Assembly: GCA_014529385.2 (NCBI GenBank)
Contig: CM043959.1
Coordinates: forward strand, 5,539,008 to 5,603,007
Direction of reading: 5' to 3'
Source of the DNA: Adiantum capillus-veneris
Lineage: Eukaryota; Streptophyta; Polypodiopsida; Polypodiales; Pteridaceae
Length of the DNA stretch: 64,000 nt
In this document: in pieces, positions 26,648 to 37,500 of the stretch
Numbering within the stretch: position 1 is the stretch's first letter
Layout: every line of letters begins with the position of its first letter
Translations under genes and position numbers: made by a program
Notes under the pieces: generated by a model
Databases searched by the model: none
Told to the model about the DNA's origin: nothing
Seen by the model: the letters and a program-made list of their open reading frames with translations, nothing else

Positions 26648-26665
26648 TCTTCGACACCGTTGCCA
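26648..26665 (-). promoter_or_regulatory. Primer-binding-site candidate of Ty3 element C
   Basis: On the plus strand the sequence TCTTCGACACCGTTGCCA ends in CCA, as a tRNA 3' end would. On the minus strand it reads TGGCAACGGTGTCGAAGA directly downstream of a TG...CA-type LTR edge, three bases away. This is the layout expected for minus-strand priming. The tRNA species is not identified. Confidence 0.45.
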
Positions 26666-26668
26666 AAA

Positions 26669-28020
26669 TGTGAGCTTGCTAGCCTCACTATCTTATTGTA
26701 GAGACAGTGAGAACCACGTACAAAAATGTCATACCATGGGACGAAGTTGACTCTACTAGTACATGGAGGCTACAAGAGGTTGGCAGGCTCTTGGAAAACA
26801 CACTCAATCCCTATTTTCTTGAAGCTACACTCAGTTGCATGTGATGTAACAAACACTAGCTATGACATGCGCAAGAAAATCTCATCGCTTCATTGAGCAA
26901 ATAAAGTCCAATCGAGAGAAAACTTGTAGGATGGCTAGAAAATTACTAAAAACATATACCTATGGCCACAAATCCCCCTTTTGACCACTTGCCAAAATCA
27001 TGATTATTATCTACAAGACAGATTTGACCTAACTATTTTTGGCCCCAAATGCACCCTAGAGCTTAACAATGATGCCCCAACACTCCTCTTATACACGTGT
27101 GTGACCAAAAAAGTTAGCTTTGGATGAAAATTTGCACGCGTAGATAATAATCACGGTTAATATCTAGTAGCCCAAAATGACCAAATTTTGTCCGAGTTCC
27201 ATTACACCTTGCTTCCCCATGTCATAATGAGCCTATTTATGAACTAAAACTAGGAAATATTATTTTCACCTTTACACTGAGGCAAAAAACACACCAGGGA
27301 TTCTCACTTTAAAAATTGGGCCCAAAGGGCACTTGGAAAATCCAAAATTTATCAAAATCACATTCAAGGCTTTATCTCATCATGGTCACCAAGTGTAAAG
27401 GTCAAAATGCCAAAAATTTGTAAAAATAGGGAGGTAGATAATAAGCACGATTAATATCTACCAATACAAAATGGCCCAACTCCACAAAATTTTAATCCAC
27501 CTTGTTTCCTCATGTCATTACAATCCCACCCACTGAGTTTGAGCAAAGTTGACCATCCCATGTACTCCCTTTTACACCTAGCTAGTTTAAGAACCATCTA
27601 TTTTCAAAAACCATCCCAATCTCCCACTACAATGATCCAAATCCTTCCATAATCTAATCACTGTCTATTCATGATGCCCTTGACCCATGCATGAAGTCAA
27701 AGTCCAAAAATCATGACTCAAGCTAGCCCTAGATAATGAGCGCATATTTTATCTTACTTGTAAATTTTTGGCTAAAGTTGACAATTTTTGAGTTGCATCA
27801 TATTTACTTAGCTTAAGAGACGATTTTTAAGCACCAGAATAGAAATTGGAAAATTTAAGGTTCACATGAGGAGTTGCACATATATTTCCACTCTGAAGTG
27901 TACCTAGCCGTCATAACTATGTTTCCAACTTACAAGGTCAATATGCACACATCACTAGGGCTTACCCAAAAGAACAAGACCCTAAAATAAAGGCTCCAAG
28001 ATCTCCCAGCTTACCAATTT
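26669..28020 (-). repeat. Candidate 5' LTR of Ty3 element C (right border unresolved)
   Basis: Non-coding 1.3 kb starting TGTGAGC next to the primer-binding-site candidate and running until module unit 2 begins (about 28028). Inside, a block around 27145-27235 (GATAATAATCACGGTTAATA) recurs imperfectly at 27432-27525 (GATAATAAGCACGATTAATA). No second LTR was found to define the outer end. Confidence 0.35.
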
Positions 28021-28027
28021 AGAAGAT

Positions 28028-29010
28028 AGATCCATCAAGGTGGCCAAGACAAGCTATGCCTCCATCAAGGTTTCCTGCAAACTGTCATTTCACTCCTCTC
28101 TCAAGTTTTTAGAATGTCTATTATATATTTCTGCCTTATACGTTTCTTTTGATGATTGTAAGATTCTCATTGCTTGTTCATGTTTGCACATGTTTTTCCA
28201 TCCGATATTGTAGAATGGGAGGCAATAGAGTCCTTCACAGGAACCTTTGAGGCCATCCATGATGACCTTGGAAAAATACTCTATGCTAGTTGTCCATCCT
28301 TTGAGCTTGGATCATGGGACATTTTTTTTAACAACCATACTTATTACACACCTAGGCAAAATGGGTATGGTAATATTTCTTAGTTTCACTCACCAACCTT
28401 GCAGAGTTTAGCAACAACCAAAAGGAGAATCGAAGCGGATGTGCATGCAGCAAATGAAGTGCACCTATGGTTCTTGCAAAGCAACAGTAACATGGTTTAT
28501 GTCTCTTCATGTGTTTGTGTATATATTTTGATTGCAAAGTGTTCACAGGACACAAAAAATGTGGACTTGCAAAGAGGGAAGTGCAATGACCGGCTTTCTT
28601 GTAGTTGGATGGGAGACCAATGTGGTCAACCACTAGGAATTTAGAATTAAATGCTCTATAATTGCTGAGAAACTGGTGTTCACATAGCATATTGTAAAGC
28701 AAAGCCTATCAATGGTCTTTCCCTATAGAAAAAGATGGAAGCTAATGGTGGGAGAATGGGAGGCACTAAACTCTGATGTTGTTGCTAGAGAATTTGTTGG
28801 CCTAAAAATATGCCTCCACGATGATGCGGTGCACAACATCTTTGTGGATAGTGACTGGCACTGCAATCATCTTTCGAGTATCTTTATCTCATATATACAT
28901 TGCCCAATCAATACCTCTTTGTAATCACGACAATGTTGTTTGGTCCAAAAAAGAGAAGAGCTTTATATGTGAGGACATTGCATTTTCCTGATGTATTTTT
29001 GTAAAAGCTT
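28028..29010 (+). pseudogene. Module unit 2, gene A (degenerate)
   Basis: Copy of the gene A family. Only the end of exon 1 remains (AGGTTTCCTGCAAACT at about 28065). The intron donor (GTCATT) and acceptor (TTTGCACATG) have lost consensus. Exon 2 reads VFPSDIVEWEAIESFTGTF (28190 onward), then PRQNGYGNIS and stop. A further stretch gives RRIEADVHAANEVHL. The ubiquitin-like-looking part lies at 28712-28924 (GEWEALNSDVVAREFVGLKI, DSDWHCNHLSSIF). DNA identity to unit 3 is high by eye, indicating a fairly recent duplication. Confidence 0.55.
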
Positions 29011-29336
29011 GTATCTGATGCAAATATTACTCCCATTCATGAATATGGTGTTTTGAATCTCATATCTGAGCATATTTGTTCATTTTTTATTTTTCAAGAT
29101 TTTGATTGAAAATGTGGAATTTTATTGATTTGGAACACGAATGCCTTCAACCTCGGTGTCTTTTGTTGCTTTGTCACGTGATTTTGTTTAAAACTATAGT
29201 TTTAAGTTAGTTTGATGCTAATTTTAAGAGCTTTTAGAAAAGTGACCTAGGGTATGTTAGGTTTTTAAACTTCATTTCTAACATTCACAAAACTTGAACT
29301 CTAAGCTCTATTACCATCTTCTTCACGAACAAACGT

Positions 29337-29525
29337 ATGGAAATGTCTTTTGACGCACTTCTCGCACAATTGGAAAAGGTTGGCCTTGCAGATCGAGCAC
29401 ATGAACTAGTTAATGTGTTTGAGGGGACATTGACATGCAGAGCACTGCCAACCTACATGTGTTCAAAAGTTTTCTTGACTACATAGCGCAACACATGGAG
29501 GAATATGCCATAGTGCTAGGCCAAG
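29337..29525 (+). pseudogene. Module unit 2, gene B (5' fragment)
   Basis: The start MEMSFDALLAQLEKVGLADR matches MATSSDALLTQLQKIGLADH of unit 4. A base is missing after FEGT, so the frame leaves the family sequence and stops. Family similarity ends at ATAGTGCTAGG (about 29520), exactly where unit 3 also carries an insertion. The spacing from gene A (about 330 bp) is the same as in the other units. Confidence 0.5.
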
Positions 29526-29650
29526 GGTAAGACCAGGAGGGCCAAGGGCCAAGAATCACATGCGATCAAGGGATGCCATATTTAGCAGGCTAGGAGCCTA
29601 TGTATGGTGAGGTTGGGTGGTGATTTTCATGTGTGAGTCCCCACGGTCTT
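29517..29650 (+). repeat. Dispersed LTR-start repeat, short copy
   Basis: CCAAGGGTAAGACCAGG, GGGCCAAGGGCCAAG and GCCATATTTAGCAGGCTAGG match the LTR part of the fragments at 25.84 kb and 33.42 kb, plus another weak copy at 31.11 kb. Four copies in the window, all in plus orientation. Confidence 0.6.
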
Positions 29651-29896
29651 AGCCAGGGTGAAGCGCCAAAAGTAAGTCAATTTGATATAGTCACAATCAG
29701 TGTCAAGGGTAGGTGGGTCAAGTTGTGACTTATGTTTTTTGTTGCATCTCTATGAGAGATTGTTGTACAAGCACATCGTCCTATGCTTATAGGATAAGCT
29801 ATGACATAGACATCATTTGCATAGCAACATACATAGGGAGCATACACCACAGTAGCATAAGGGATTTTCCTCAACCCATCATTATCTCTCTCTCTA

Positions 29897-29899
<3 letters not shown>

Positions 29900-29975
<76 letters not shown>
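29900..29975. repeat. (TC)n microsatellite, about 75 bp
   Basis: Nearly perfect TC run. Unlike the TC tracts at 48.87 and 53.95 kb it is not preceded by the LINE 3' end. Confidence 0.95.
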
Positions 29976-29976
<1 letters not shown>

Positions 29977-31110
29977 CTAATTCTCTACTAGGATAGTGAA
30001 ATTAGGCATGTTTTTACTAAAATCATTCTATATCGGTATGGTAAAAGGAAGGGATAAGAGCCATCTATTTTGGAATGGCTAAAAGCCATCTATTTTGGAA
30101 TGGCTAAAAGACATCTGTTTGTAAGCCATCAATGATTGTTATCAAGATCGAACAATTATGTTCATTTGAGTACCCATCAATTCTAGTGGACAAGCAAGAG
30201 CCTTGCCATTAGTGATTTTTTGGATGTTACTTTAGCACTACATACTTTTAGTGTGAAGATCAAGTTGAGTTTTTGAAAGTCTTAACCTCCTATAGGCTTA
30301 TCTCTACCAAGGTGTATAGATGAAGCACACATTTTAGACAACACGACTGTCCATAAAACAATCAAGCTTATGGACTTTCAAGTCAACAAAAGATCTAGTT
30401 GTGAATACAATTCCAACTTCATTGGATCTTCTGATCTGTCTATAGCATTGAGAGTGTCTATAGAAGTAGAGTTTTGGGGTAAGACCCAGCTCGCAATTAT
30501 TAAATTGCTCACTAAGTGTTGATGGTCAATTGTTGGAATCTTCACACTTGTACTTTCAAGGAAAGATCTTCTCATTTACCGTGGGGTAATCGTCGTATGA
30601 TTTGAAATCTCCCAAGTGTTTTAGATTGCCAAGATGCAGGTAATAATAATTAGGTAACTATGTATGTCTAATCACTAATTTGTCTTTAGTGTTTAGTTGA
30701 CAGGTTGTGTCAGTACTGAGCCCCTTGAAGCCAGGCTTTGGTACCATCTTTCTTTGTGCTTCTCTCTCACCTTCCTCTCTCTTTTGCCTTTCTCATTTCT
30801 TTTCAATCTCTTGGCTTCTTGTGCTCTAAACCAAGATCACTCGGTGTTACCTTGAGCACTTTTTGTTTGATCAATGGGCCAAATCTCCATGGAGTAGTTG
30901 CGGTGGTTTCTTGAGCACCAAGTGTTGTGACAACAAGCGAGACCTATTGATTTATTGATGAATCTTGGTATTCTTATTCACTTGTTCTTGTTTCTTATGT
31001 GGCTCTCTGTACGAGATGAGATTAGTAGGGGATCTGCCAGAGGTGCCCAGTTGGCATGATTTAATGGTGCTAGATTATCAAAAATTGGTCACATGGTGGT
31101 TTGATCCTCT
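29976..31110. other. No gene seen between module units 2 and 3
   Basis: Anonymous DNA. A 26-bp segment with GCCATCTATTTTGGAATGGC is tandemly repeated at about 30060-30110. A TC-rich stretch lies at 30750-30830. No frame is supported. Confidence 0.4.
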
Positions 31111-31114
31111 TGAT

Positions 31115-31260
31115 TTGTAAGGCCAGGCGGGCCAAGGGTCCAGAGTCGCCTGCGGTCAAGGTGTGCCATACTTAGTCAACTAGGAGGGAGTCTCAAGTGG
31201 GTTGTGGTGCTGGCTAATCCACATGTATTGAGGTTGTGGATTTGAAAGCGGTGGATTTAG
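31115..31260 (+). repeat. Dispersed LTR-start repeat, diverged copy
   Basis: Contains GGCCAGGCGGGCCAAGGGTC, GCCTGCGGTCAAGG and CATACTTAGTCAACTAGGAG, a diverged version of the repeat at 29517, 33430 and 25840. It ends just left of module unit 3. Confidence 0.5.
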
Positions 31261-31294
31261 CAAGAGTTGTTGGTTGCAGATTCTAGAAAGCATA

Positions 31295-32283
31295 TCTTCC
31301 ATCGAGGTTTCCTACAAACTGTAATTTCACTTCTCTCTCAAGTTTTTAGAATGTCTATTTTTTATTTTTTCCTTATACGTTGCTTTTAATCATTATAAGA
31401 TTTCATTGCTTGTCCATGTTTGCAGATGTTTTCCCATCCAATATTGTAGAGTAAGAGTGAATAGAGTCCTTCACAAGAACCTTTGAGGCCATCCACAGTG
31501 ACCTTGGAAAATTACTCTATGATAGCTGTCCATTCTCTGAGCTTGCCTCATGGGACATTTTTTGTAATAACCATAATTATTACACACCTAGGTGAGATGG
31601 GTATGGTAATATTTCTCCTATTCACTCACCAACCTTGTAGAGTTTGGAATGGATTAAGCCAGGCAGTGCCTTGATAGCAACAACCAAAAGGAGAATCGAG
31701 GCGGATGTGCATGCAGTATTGAAGTGCACCTATGGTTCCCACAAAGCACCGGTAATGTGATTTATGTCTCATCATGTGTTTGTGTATATATTTTGATTGC
31801 ATAGTGTTCACAGGATACAAACAATGTGGACTTGCAAAGGGGGAAGTGTGATGATCGTCTTGCTTGCAGTTGGATGGGAGACCAATGTGGCCAACCACTA
31901 GGGAGATAGAATTAAGTGCTCAATAGTTGATGGAAATTGGTGTTCAGATACCATATTGCAAAGCAAAGTCTATCATTGGTCTTTCCCTATAGAAGATGGA
32001 AGCTAACAATGGGAGAATGGGAGGCACTAGAATCTGATGTTGCTACTAGAGAATCAATTGGCTTACAAATATGCCTCCACAATGATGTGGTGCACGACAT
32101 CTCTGTGGATAATGACTGGCACCTCAGTCATCTTCACAAGTATCTTAATCTCAAATATACATTGCCCAAGCAATACCTCTTTGTACTCAACAACAAGGTT
32201 TAGTCCAGAAAGGAGAAGAGATTTCTATGTGAGGACATTGCATTTTTGCGATGTATTTATGTAAAAGCTTGTATCTGATGCAG
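31295..32283 (+). pseudogene. Module unit 3, gene A (degenerate)
   Basis: Exon 1 end (CGAGGTTTCCTACAAACT), intron donor GTAATT and acceptor TTTGCAG|ATG are retained, and exon 2 starts VFPSNIVE followed by TAA. Later pieces include RRIEADVHAVLKCTYGSHKA, a possible second intron (donor GGTAATG near 31753, acceptor CATAG near 31803), CDDRLACSWMGDQCGQPLG, and the C-terminal part at 31937-32203 (WKLTMGEWEALESDVATRES, NDWHLSHLHKYLNLKYTLPK). This copy best shows the proposed exon structure although it is broken. Confidence 0.55.
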
Positions 32284-32595
32284 ATTTTTCTCTCATTAAT
32301 AAATATGGTGTTTTGAATCTTGTCTCTGAGCATATTTGTTCATTTTCAAAATTTTCAAGATTTCGATTGAAATGTGCAATTTCATGATGTGGAACATGAA
32401 TTCCTTCAACCTCGGTTTCTTTTGTTGCTTTGTCACGTGATTTTGTTTAAAAATATAGTTTTAAGTTAGTTTGATGTTAATTTTAAGTGCTTTTAAAAAA
32501 GTGACCTTGGGTATGTTTGGTTTTTAAACTTCATTTCTCACATTCACAAAACTTAAACTCTAAGCTCTATTACCATCTTCTTCACGAACAAATAC

Positions 32596-34085
32596 ATGGC
32601 AATGTAATCTGACACACTTCTTGCACAACTGGAAAAGGTCGGCCTTGCAGATCAAGCACATGAACTAGTCAATGTGTTTGAGGGGACGATTGACATGCAT
32701 GCCACTGCCAACCTACATGTACTCAAAAGTTTTCTTGACTACATGGTGCAACACATGGAGGAATATGCCATAGTGCTAGGCAAGGGAAAACACACCTCAG
32801 TATTCTCATTTATCCAAACATGATAGGTAGATTATAGGTGTAATCTTGTGTTAAAGGATGTATTGAGCGCGTATGTTAGCACTGTGCAATCCAATGAGAA
32901 ATATTGTCTCTCTACTTAGGGCTTTCTTATCATGAGACAAAGCAAGTTGTGACTAAGTTTAGTCTCTTCCTTTTAAATCAGGTTCTCAACCTTGAACACT
33001 GGTTATTGTGGGGTTTTTTACTGATGACGAATGATATTAAGTCAAAGACTTATACTTTGTTGGTGAGTTACATCAGCTAGTTGCTTTAAAATGGAAAGTG
33101 CAAAGAGGTATTCTTTGCATCTTACTTGTGATAACTCATTTAGCATACTCATCTGAGTTCTAAATGGAGTTTATACCCCTATGTTGGCGTATATGGGCCG
33201 GTTATGCAAGATGGTTGCAAGGGGCAACAATCTTGCAAGGGGCAACAATGTGGAAATCAAGATGCTCTATTTATTTCAATGAACCTCCTACTGAACCATG
33301 TATCAGTCAAACAGACAGTCGTTGGGAGTAAGGAATGTCACTGTGGAGAACCTTAGTGTTCTTACGAGGATATCACCACTTTTGTTTTTTAGGACAAAAA
33401 TGCTTCTCCAAGGGGCGAGTAATGTCAAGCCAAGGGTAAGATCAGGTGGGCCAAGGTCCCATACTTACGTTTGGTCCAAGGGTGTCATATTTAGCAGGCT
33501 AGGAGACTATATATGGTGAGGTGTGGTGAGTTGCATGTGTGAGTCCCCGCAATCATAGAAATAGTGTTCAAGGGATCTGACATGGCACGTTTGCTAGTGG
33601 ATTTCCTCAAACACATCTACACAGCCGACAAAAACTTTTGCTTTTGCTTGTTGAGGTTTGTTAAAGGTCTCGTTGAACGAGACTACATGACAAAGGATGA
33701 GGATGACCTCATAGACCTGGGCATGGGGTGCATATGCACCCAATTCATTTCTTGGGACATGGTTTTGGTCTTACTTGTGCTTGAGGGTAGCATGGAGAAG
33801 GGAAATCATAGGAAAAGGGCAACAAGAAACCCACATGTGACCATTGTGGAGGAGTAAAATGAAGTTATCAAAGAGATTGATGAGAAGACTGAAGCATCTA
33901 TGGAACTCATCCTCTTGCAAGAGCCTAGCTCCACTAAGGAGGAAGATTGGATGATAGAGGGAGATGAGGTATTGGAGGAAGTCCTGACCTCCATATTCTC
34001 ACTTTGCATGCAATGGTGGTGGAGGCTCATCAAAATTTTTTCCTTGACAAAATTGGGGAGAATCATGTTAACGTGTCACTAAATA
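32596..34085 (+). pseudogene. Module unit 3, gene B, split by a retroelement fragment
   Basis: The start MAM is followed at once by TAA, then the family sequence SDTLLAQLEKVGLADQAHEL and FLDYMVQHMEEYAIVLGKG. At about 32787 it is interrupted by 770 bp of retroelement sequence. Similarity resumes at 33560 with FKGSDMARLLVDFLKHIYTA, LLRFVKGLVERDY, DEDDLIDLGMGCICTQF and SWDMVLVLLVLEG (33564-33857), then an acidic part to about 34080. The interruption is bordered by ATAGTGCT on the left and ATAGTGTT on the right, consistent with a target duplication. Confidence 0.6.
32810..33560 (+). repeat. Dispersed retroelement fragment, copy 2, inserted in module gene B
   Basis: Same fragment as 25258-25965. 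Decayed coding sequence is followed by the purine run CCAAGGGGCGAGTAA and TGTCAAGCCAAGGG (LTR start, about 33424). The LTR part holds CTATATATGGTGAGG, a TATA-like sequence. A 20-bp segment GCAAGGGGCAACAAT is duplicated at 33218-33250. Confidence 0.6.
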
Positions 34086-34567
34086 TGTTGTCCCGGATAG
34101 CGCTAGTTACTTGTGCTTGTTAGCATATACTAAAAACCGATGGGCAAGTCCTTTGAATTTCAAATGTTCCATAAAAAATTTATTTTCCCTCCTCATGTGC
34201 TTCTGTTTTTAGTTACTGAAGATGACGTGGGGAGTCTCTCTCTCTCTCTCTTTCGTTCCTTGCGCTGGGCATCCTGCCTCAGAGATGCGTTGTGAAAGCT
34301 GATCTCTTTCTCTCCTTTTGACACAGACCTACAAAAATGGAGCAGCCAACATTATTGCCACTAGCTCCAATGCTGGAAATGGAGCCATATTGTAAGTGAT
34401 GGTAAGCAAATCTTATGTGTAGCCCACCCACTCCAAATGAAGTCATTGGTTTTGTCGGTCACATCTATAGTTTTGTGAGGACATTTGTTCATAGTATGTG
34501 TGTATTACAGCATCAAGTGTTGACAGCTATACATTTAAGTGATTTTAAGTAAGTTGCACGTCTACAG
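34086..34567 (+). other. Upstream region of the transposase-like gene
   Basis: CT-rich stretch (34230-34320) followed by an ATG at 34337 that opens a short frame (MEQPTLLPLAPMLEMEPYC) and by donor-like GTAAGT at 34392. It could be a leader exon, but the phase does not join cleanly to the next exon at 34568, so this is unproven. Confidence 0.25.
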
Positions 34568-37500
34568 TTCTCACGAAAAATCAGAAGAGATCCACTACAA
34601 GCAATGAATTACAACTCCCAAGATCCAAATATTTATGTAATCAGGGAATATGAGAGAGTAATAAAGAGGAAACAACGGGAGCAGAAACAAATTAAATTTG
34701 AGCGACAACATCATGCCCTCAACGAGAAAAAGAAAATCTCCTCCGAGATTGTGAGAGCTTTCAAGAGTGGGATTGAAGGTTTTAGTACAGAAGGAAAGCG
34801 GGAAATCTAGAATCTTGTTGCTCAACATCCGCATGTTTGGGCGATCCATGATGAGTATTTTAAGGAGGAGGCTATTGTACAGACCGCAATTGTCTCCAAT
34901 GTCCGCAGCAGCACAATGGCTACCGTTAAGAAACTTGGTTCCAATGAGGAGTTGTTTTTGAAGAATGCAGCATTGAAGATGACGTTGAATTCAAAGAAAA
35001 ACATGCCTATTGCAAAAATATTTCCAGGGTCCCTAAATGTCAATTGTCGCACCTTGCACAAGGCGAGATCACGACAGGTGAAGCCTGATGTTGATGGTCG
35101 ATTTTTTTCATTGGTTGCATGTCACAAGCAACACCATCATAGCCCTATCACAGATGAAATCAAGGAATTGTTCTACACATTTTGGAAAGTGGAGACTCAC
35201 GTTTCACCGAACAAGAAGGATATTTGTAAAAAGAGGATGGGGAGGAAAAGGTACATAGAACACCTTGTGAACCTCCTAGACGAGCCTGAGGTAATCAATC
35301 AAATACTTGTACCATAACTTATGCATTTTATGCATTGACTCTCTAGTGCATAGTAACTTGTATATGATTATCAATAGCATACTGATCTCTAGACTTTTGC
35401 TAGTTAGCATATTGATTGTGCTAGTTAGCATGCCTTGGGTTCTAAATAGCATATAGAGCAAGTTGGTTAACACAATACGTATGGTGATTAACATACATGG
35501 TATACTAGTTAACATACCTACTATGCTAGTTACATACCTAGTATGCTCAATTGCATGATAAGTACGATGTCTAACAAAAAAGTGACTATGCTAGGTAGCA
35601 TATGGAGTATTCTAGTTAGCAGGCCTTGAGTTATAAATATCATACAGAGTTAGTTGGTCAACACAAAAGGTATGAAAGTTAACACCACTTATGCTAGTTA
35701 ACACCTAGTATGCTCACTAGCATGATGGGCATGCTATTTAAGACAAGGGTTATGCTAGTTAGAACTAGCAACTAGGCTGGGTTTGCTAGTTATCATATGG
35801 AGTATGCTGGTTAGCATATGGAGTATGCTAGTTAGTATGCCTTGTGCTCTACCTAGCATACATAGCTAGCTATTCCAGCACAAGATGTATGCTAATTAAC
35901 ATCATTTATGCTAGTTAGCACCTAGTATGCTCAATAGCATGATGGGTGTCCTAATGAGTATACTAGTTAGCATAGTGAGTATGATAGTTAGCATATGGAT
36001 TATGCTAGTTAGCATGTGGACTATGCTAGTTATCATATGGACTCTGCTAGTTAGCATATGGAAAGTGCTAGATAGCATATGGACTGTACTAGTTAGCATA
36101 TGGAGTATGCTAGTTAGCATGCCTTGGCTCTAAATAGCATACAAAGATAGATGGTTAACACAATATGTATGCTAATTAACATACTTGGTATGGTAGTTAA
36201 CATACCTAGTATGCTCAGCTGCATGATAAGTACGATATCTAACAAAAAGTGATTATGCTAGTTAGCACATGGAGTTTGCTAGGTAGCATATGGAGTATGC
36301 TTGCTACCAGGACTTGAATTATAAATAGCATACAAAGTTAGTTTGTCGACACAAAAAGTATGCAAGTTAACACCACTTACGCTAGTTAACACCTAGTATT
36401 CTCACTAGCATGATGGGTATGCTATTAAAGACAAGGGTTATGCTAGTTAGAACTAGCAGCTGGGCTGGGTATGCTAGTTAGCATGTGGAGTATGTTGGTT
36501 AGCATATGGAGTATGCTAGTTAGCATGCCTTGTGTTCTACCTAGCATACATAGCTAGCTAGTTAGCACAAGATGTATGCTAATTAACATCATTTATGCTA
36601 CTTAGCACCTAGTATGCTCAACACCATGATGTGTGTCCTAATGAGTATGTTAGTTACCATATGGCTTGTGCTAGTTAGCATGCCTTGTGCTCTACCTAGC
36701 ATACAAAGTTACCTGGTAAACACAAGATATATGCTAAGTAACAATCTTTATGCTAGTTAACATCGCTGTTGCACGCACATTAGGATTTTTTATTGTGCTA
36801 TTTAACACTATGATTTGTTTTCATGAAAATGTTGGATGTCCTAGTTAGCAATCTGAATACTGATCATCATTTGGATGTTGCAGGTTGAGTTCTTTCATAG
36901 ATTCAAGGAAAAACATCCAGATTGCAAGATTGGCATGAGAATGTTTGAGATGTTGAAGCCATTCTTTTGTAGGCGGCTGAAGGATAGATACACACGTTGT
37001 TGCAAATACCATGTGCAAATGTCCTTTTTGAACGACACACTGAACCACATGTGCTCTCATGCTTTTGGGCTGCATAGAGCAGGATGTGACTATATATGCA
37101 GTATCTGTGCATCAAGTGAGAACATTAGCAAGGGTTTCTTGGCTTCACATCACATGTTCAAAGGTGACACACATATGTGTGAGTTGGTTCTCAGTCCAAG
37201 CCCGTAGATGCAGTTTTCCATAGAAGGGAATGCCTAATGGGAGAGTGTTTGACATGTGGAGTGAATAGGTTGGAATTATGCTTCTTGGAGATAGCAAAGC
37301 CAGGTAATAGTATTACTGTGAAAGTATTTGCAAACATACAAGCTCAAGACAAGCAGAGAAATAGTAACAAAATAAAAGATCTTTTGCACAAGAAATGCAG
37401 TGTGGGGGTTTCTTCAACTCTTGAAGACCAAGTTGGAGCTCTTTATCACTCATAACTATGTGGCTTGATGGAAAGTACAACAATTCAAGGATTGCCGTCT

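Noticed and set aside
28352-28702. Minus-strand frame of 116 residues opposite module unit 2
   Set aside because: It mirrors the plus-strand gene A exon; similar mirror frames occur opposite units 3 and 4 only because the DNA is duplicated.
35911-36133. Met-Leu-rich repetitive frames on both strands in palindromic array 1 (similar ones at 39.1-40.6 and 43.7 kb)
   Set aside because: They follow the repeat unit on both strands because the unit is nearly self-complementary; not proteins.
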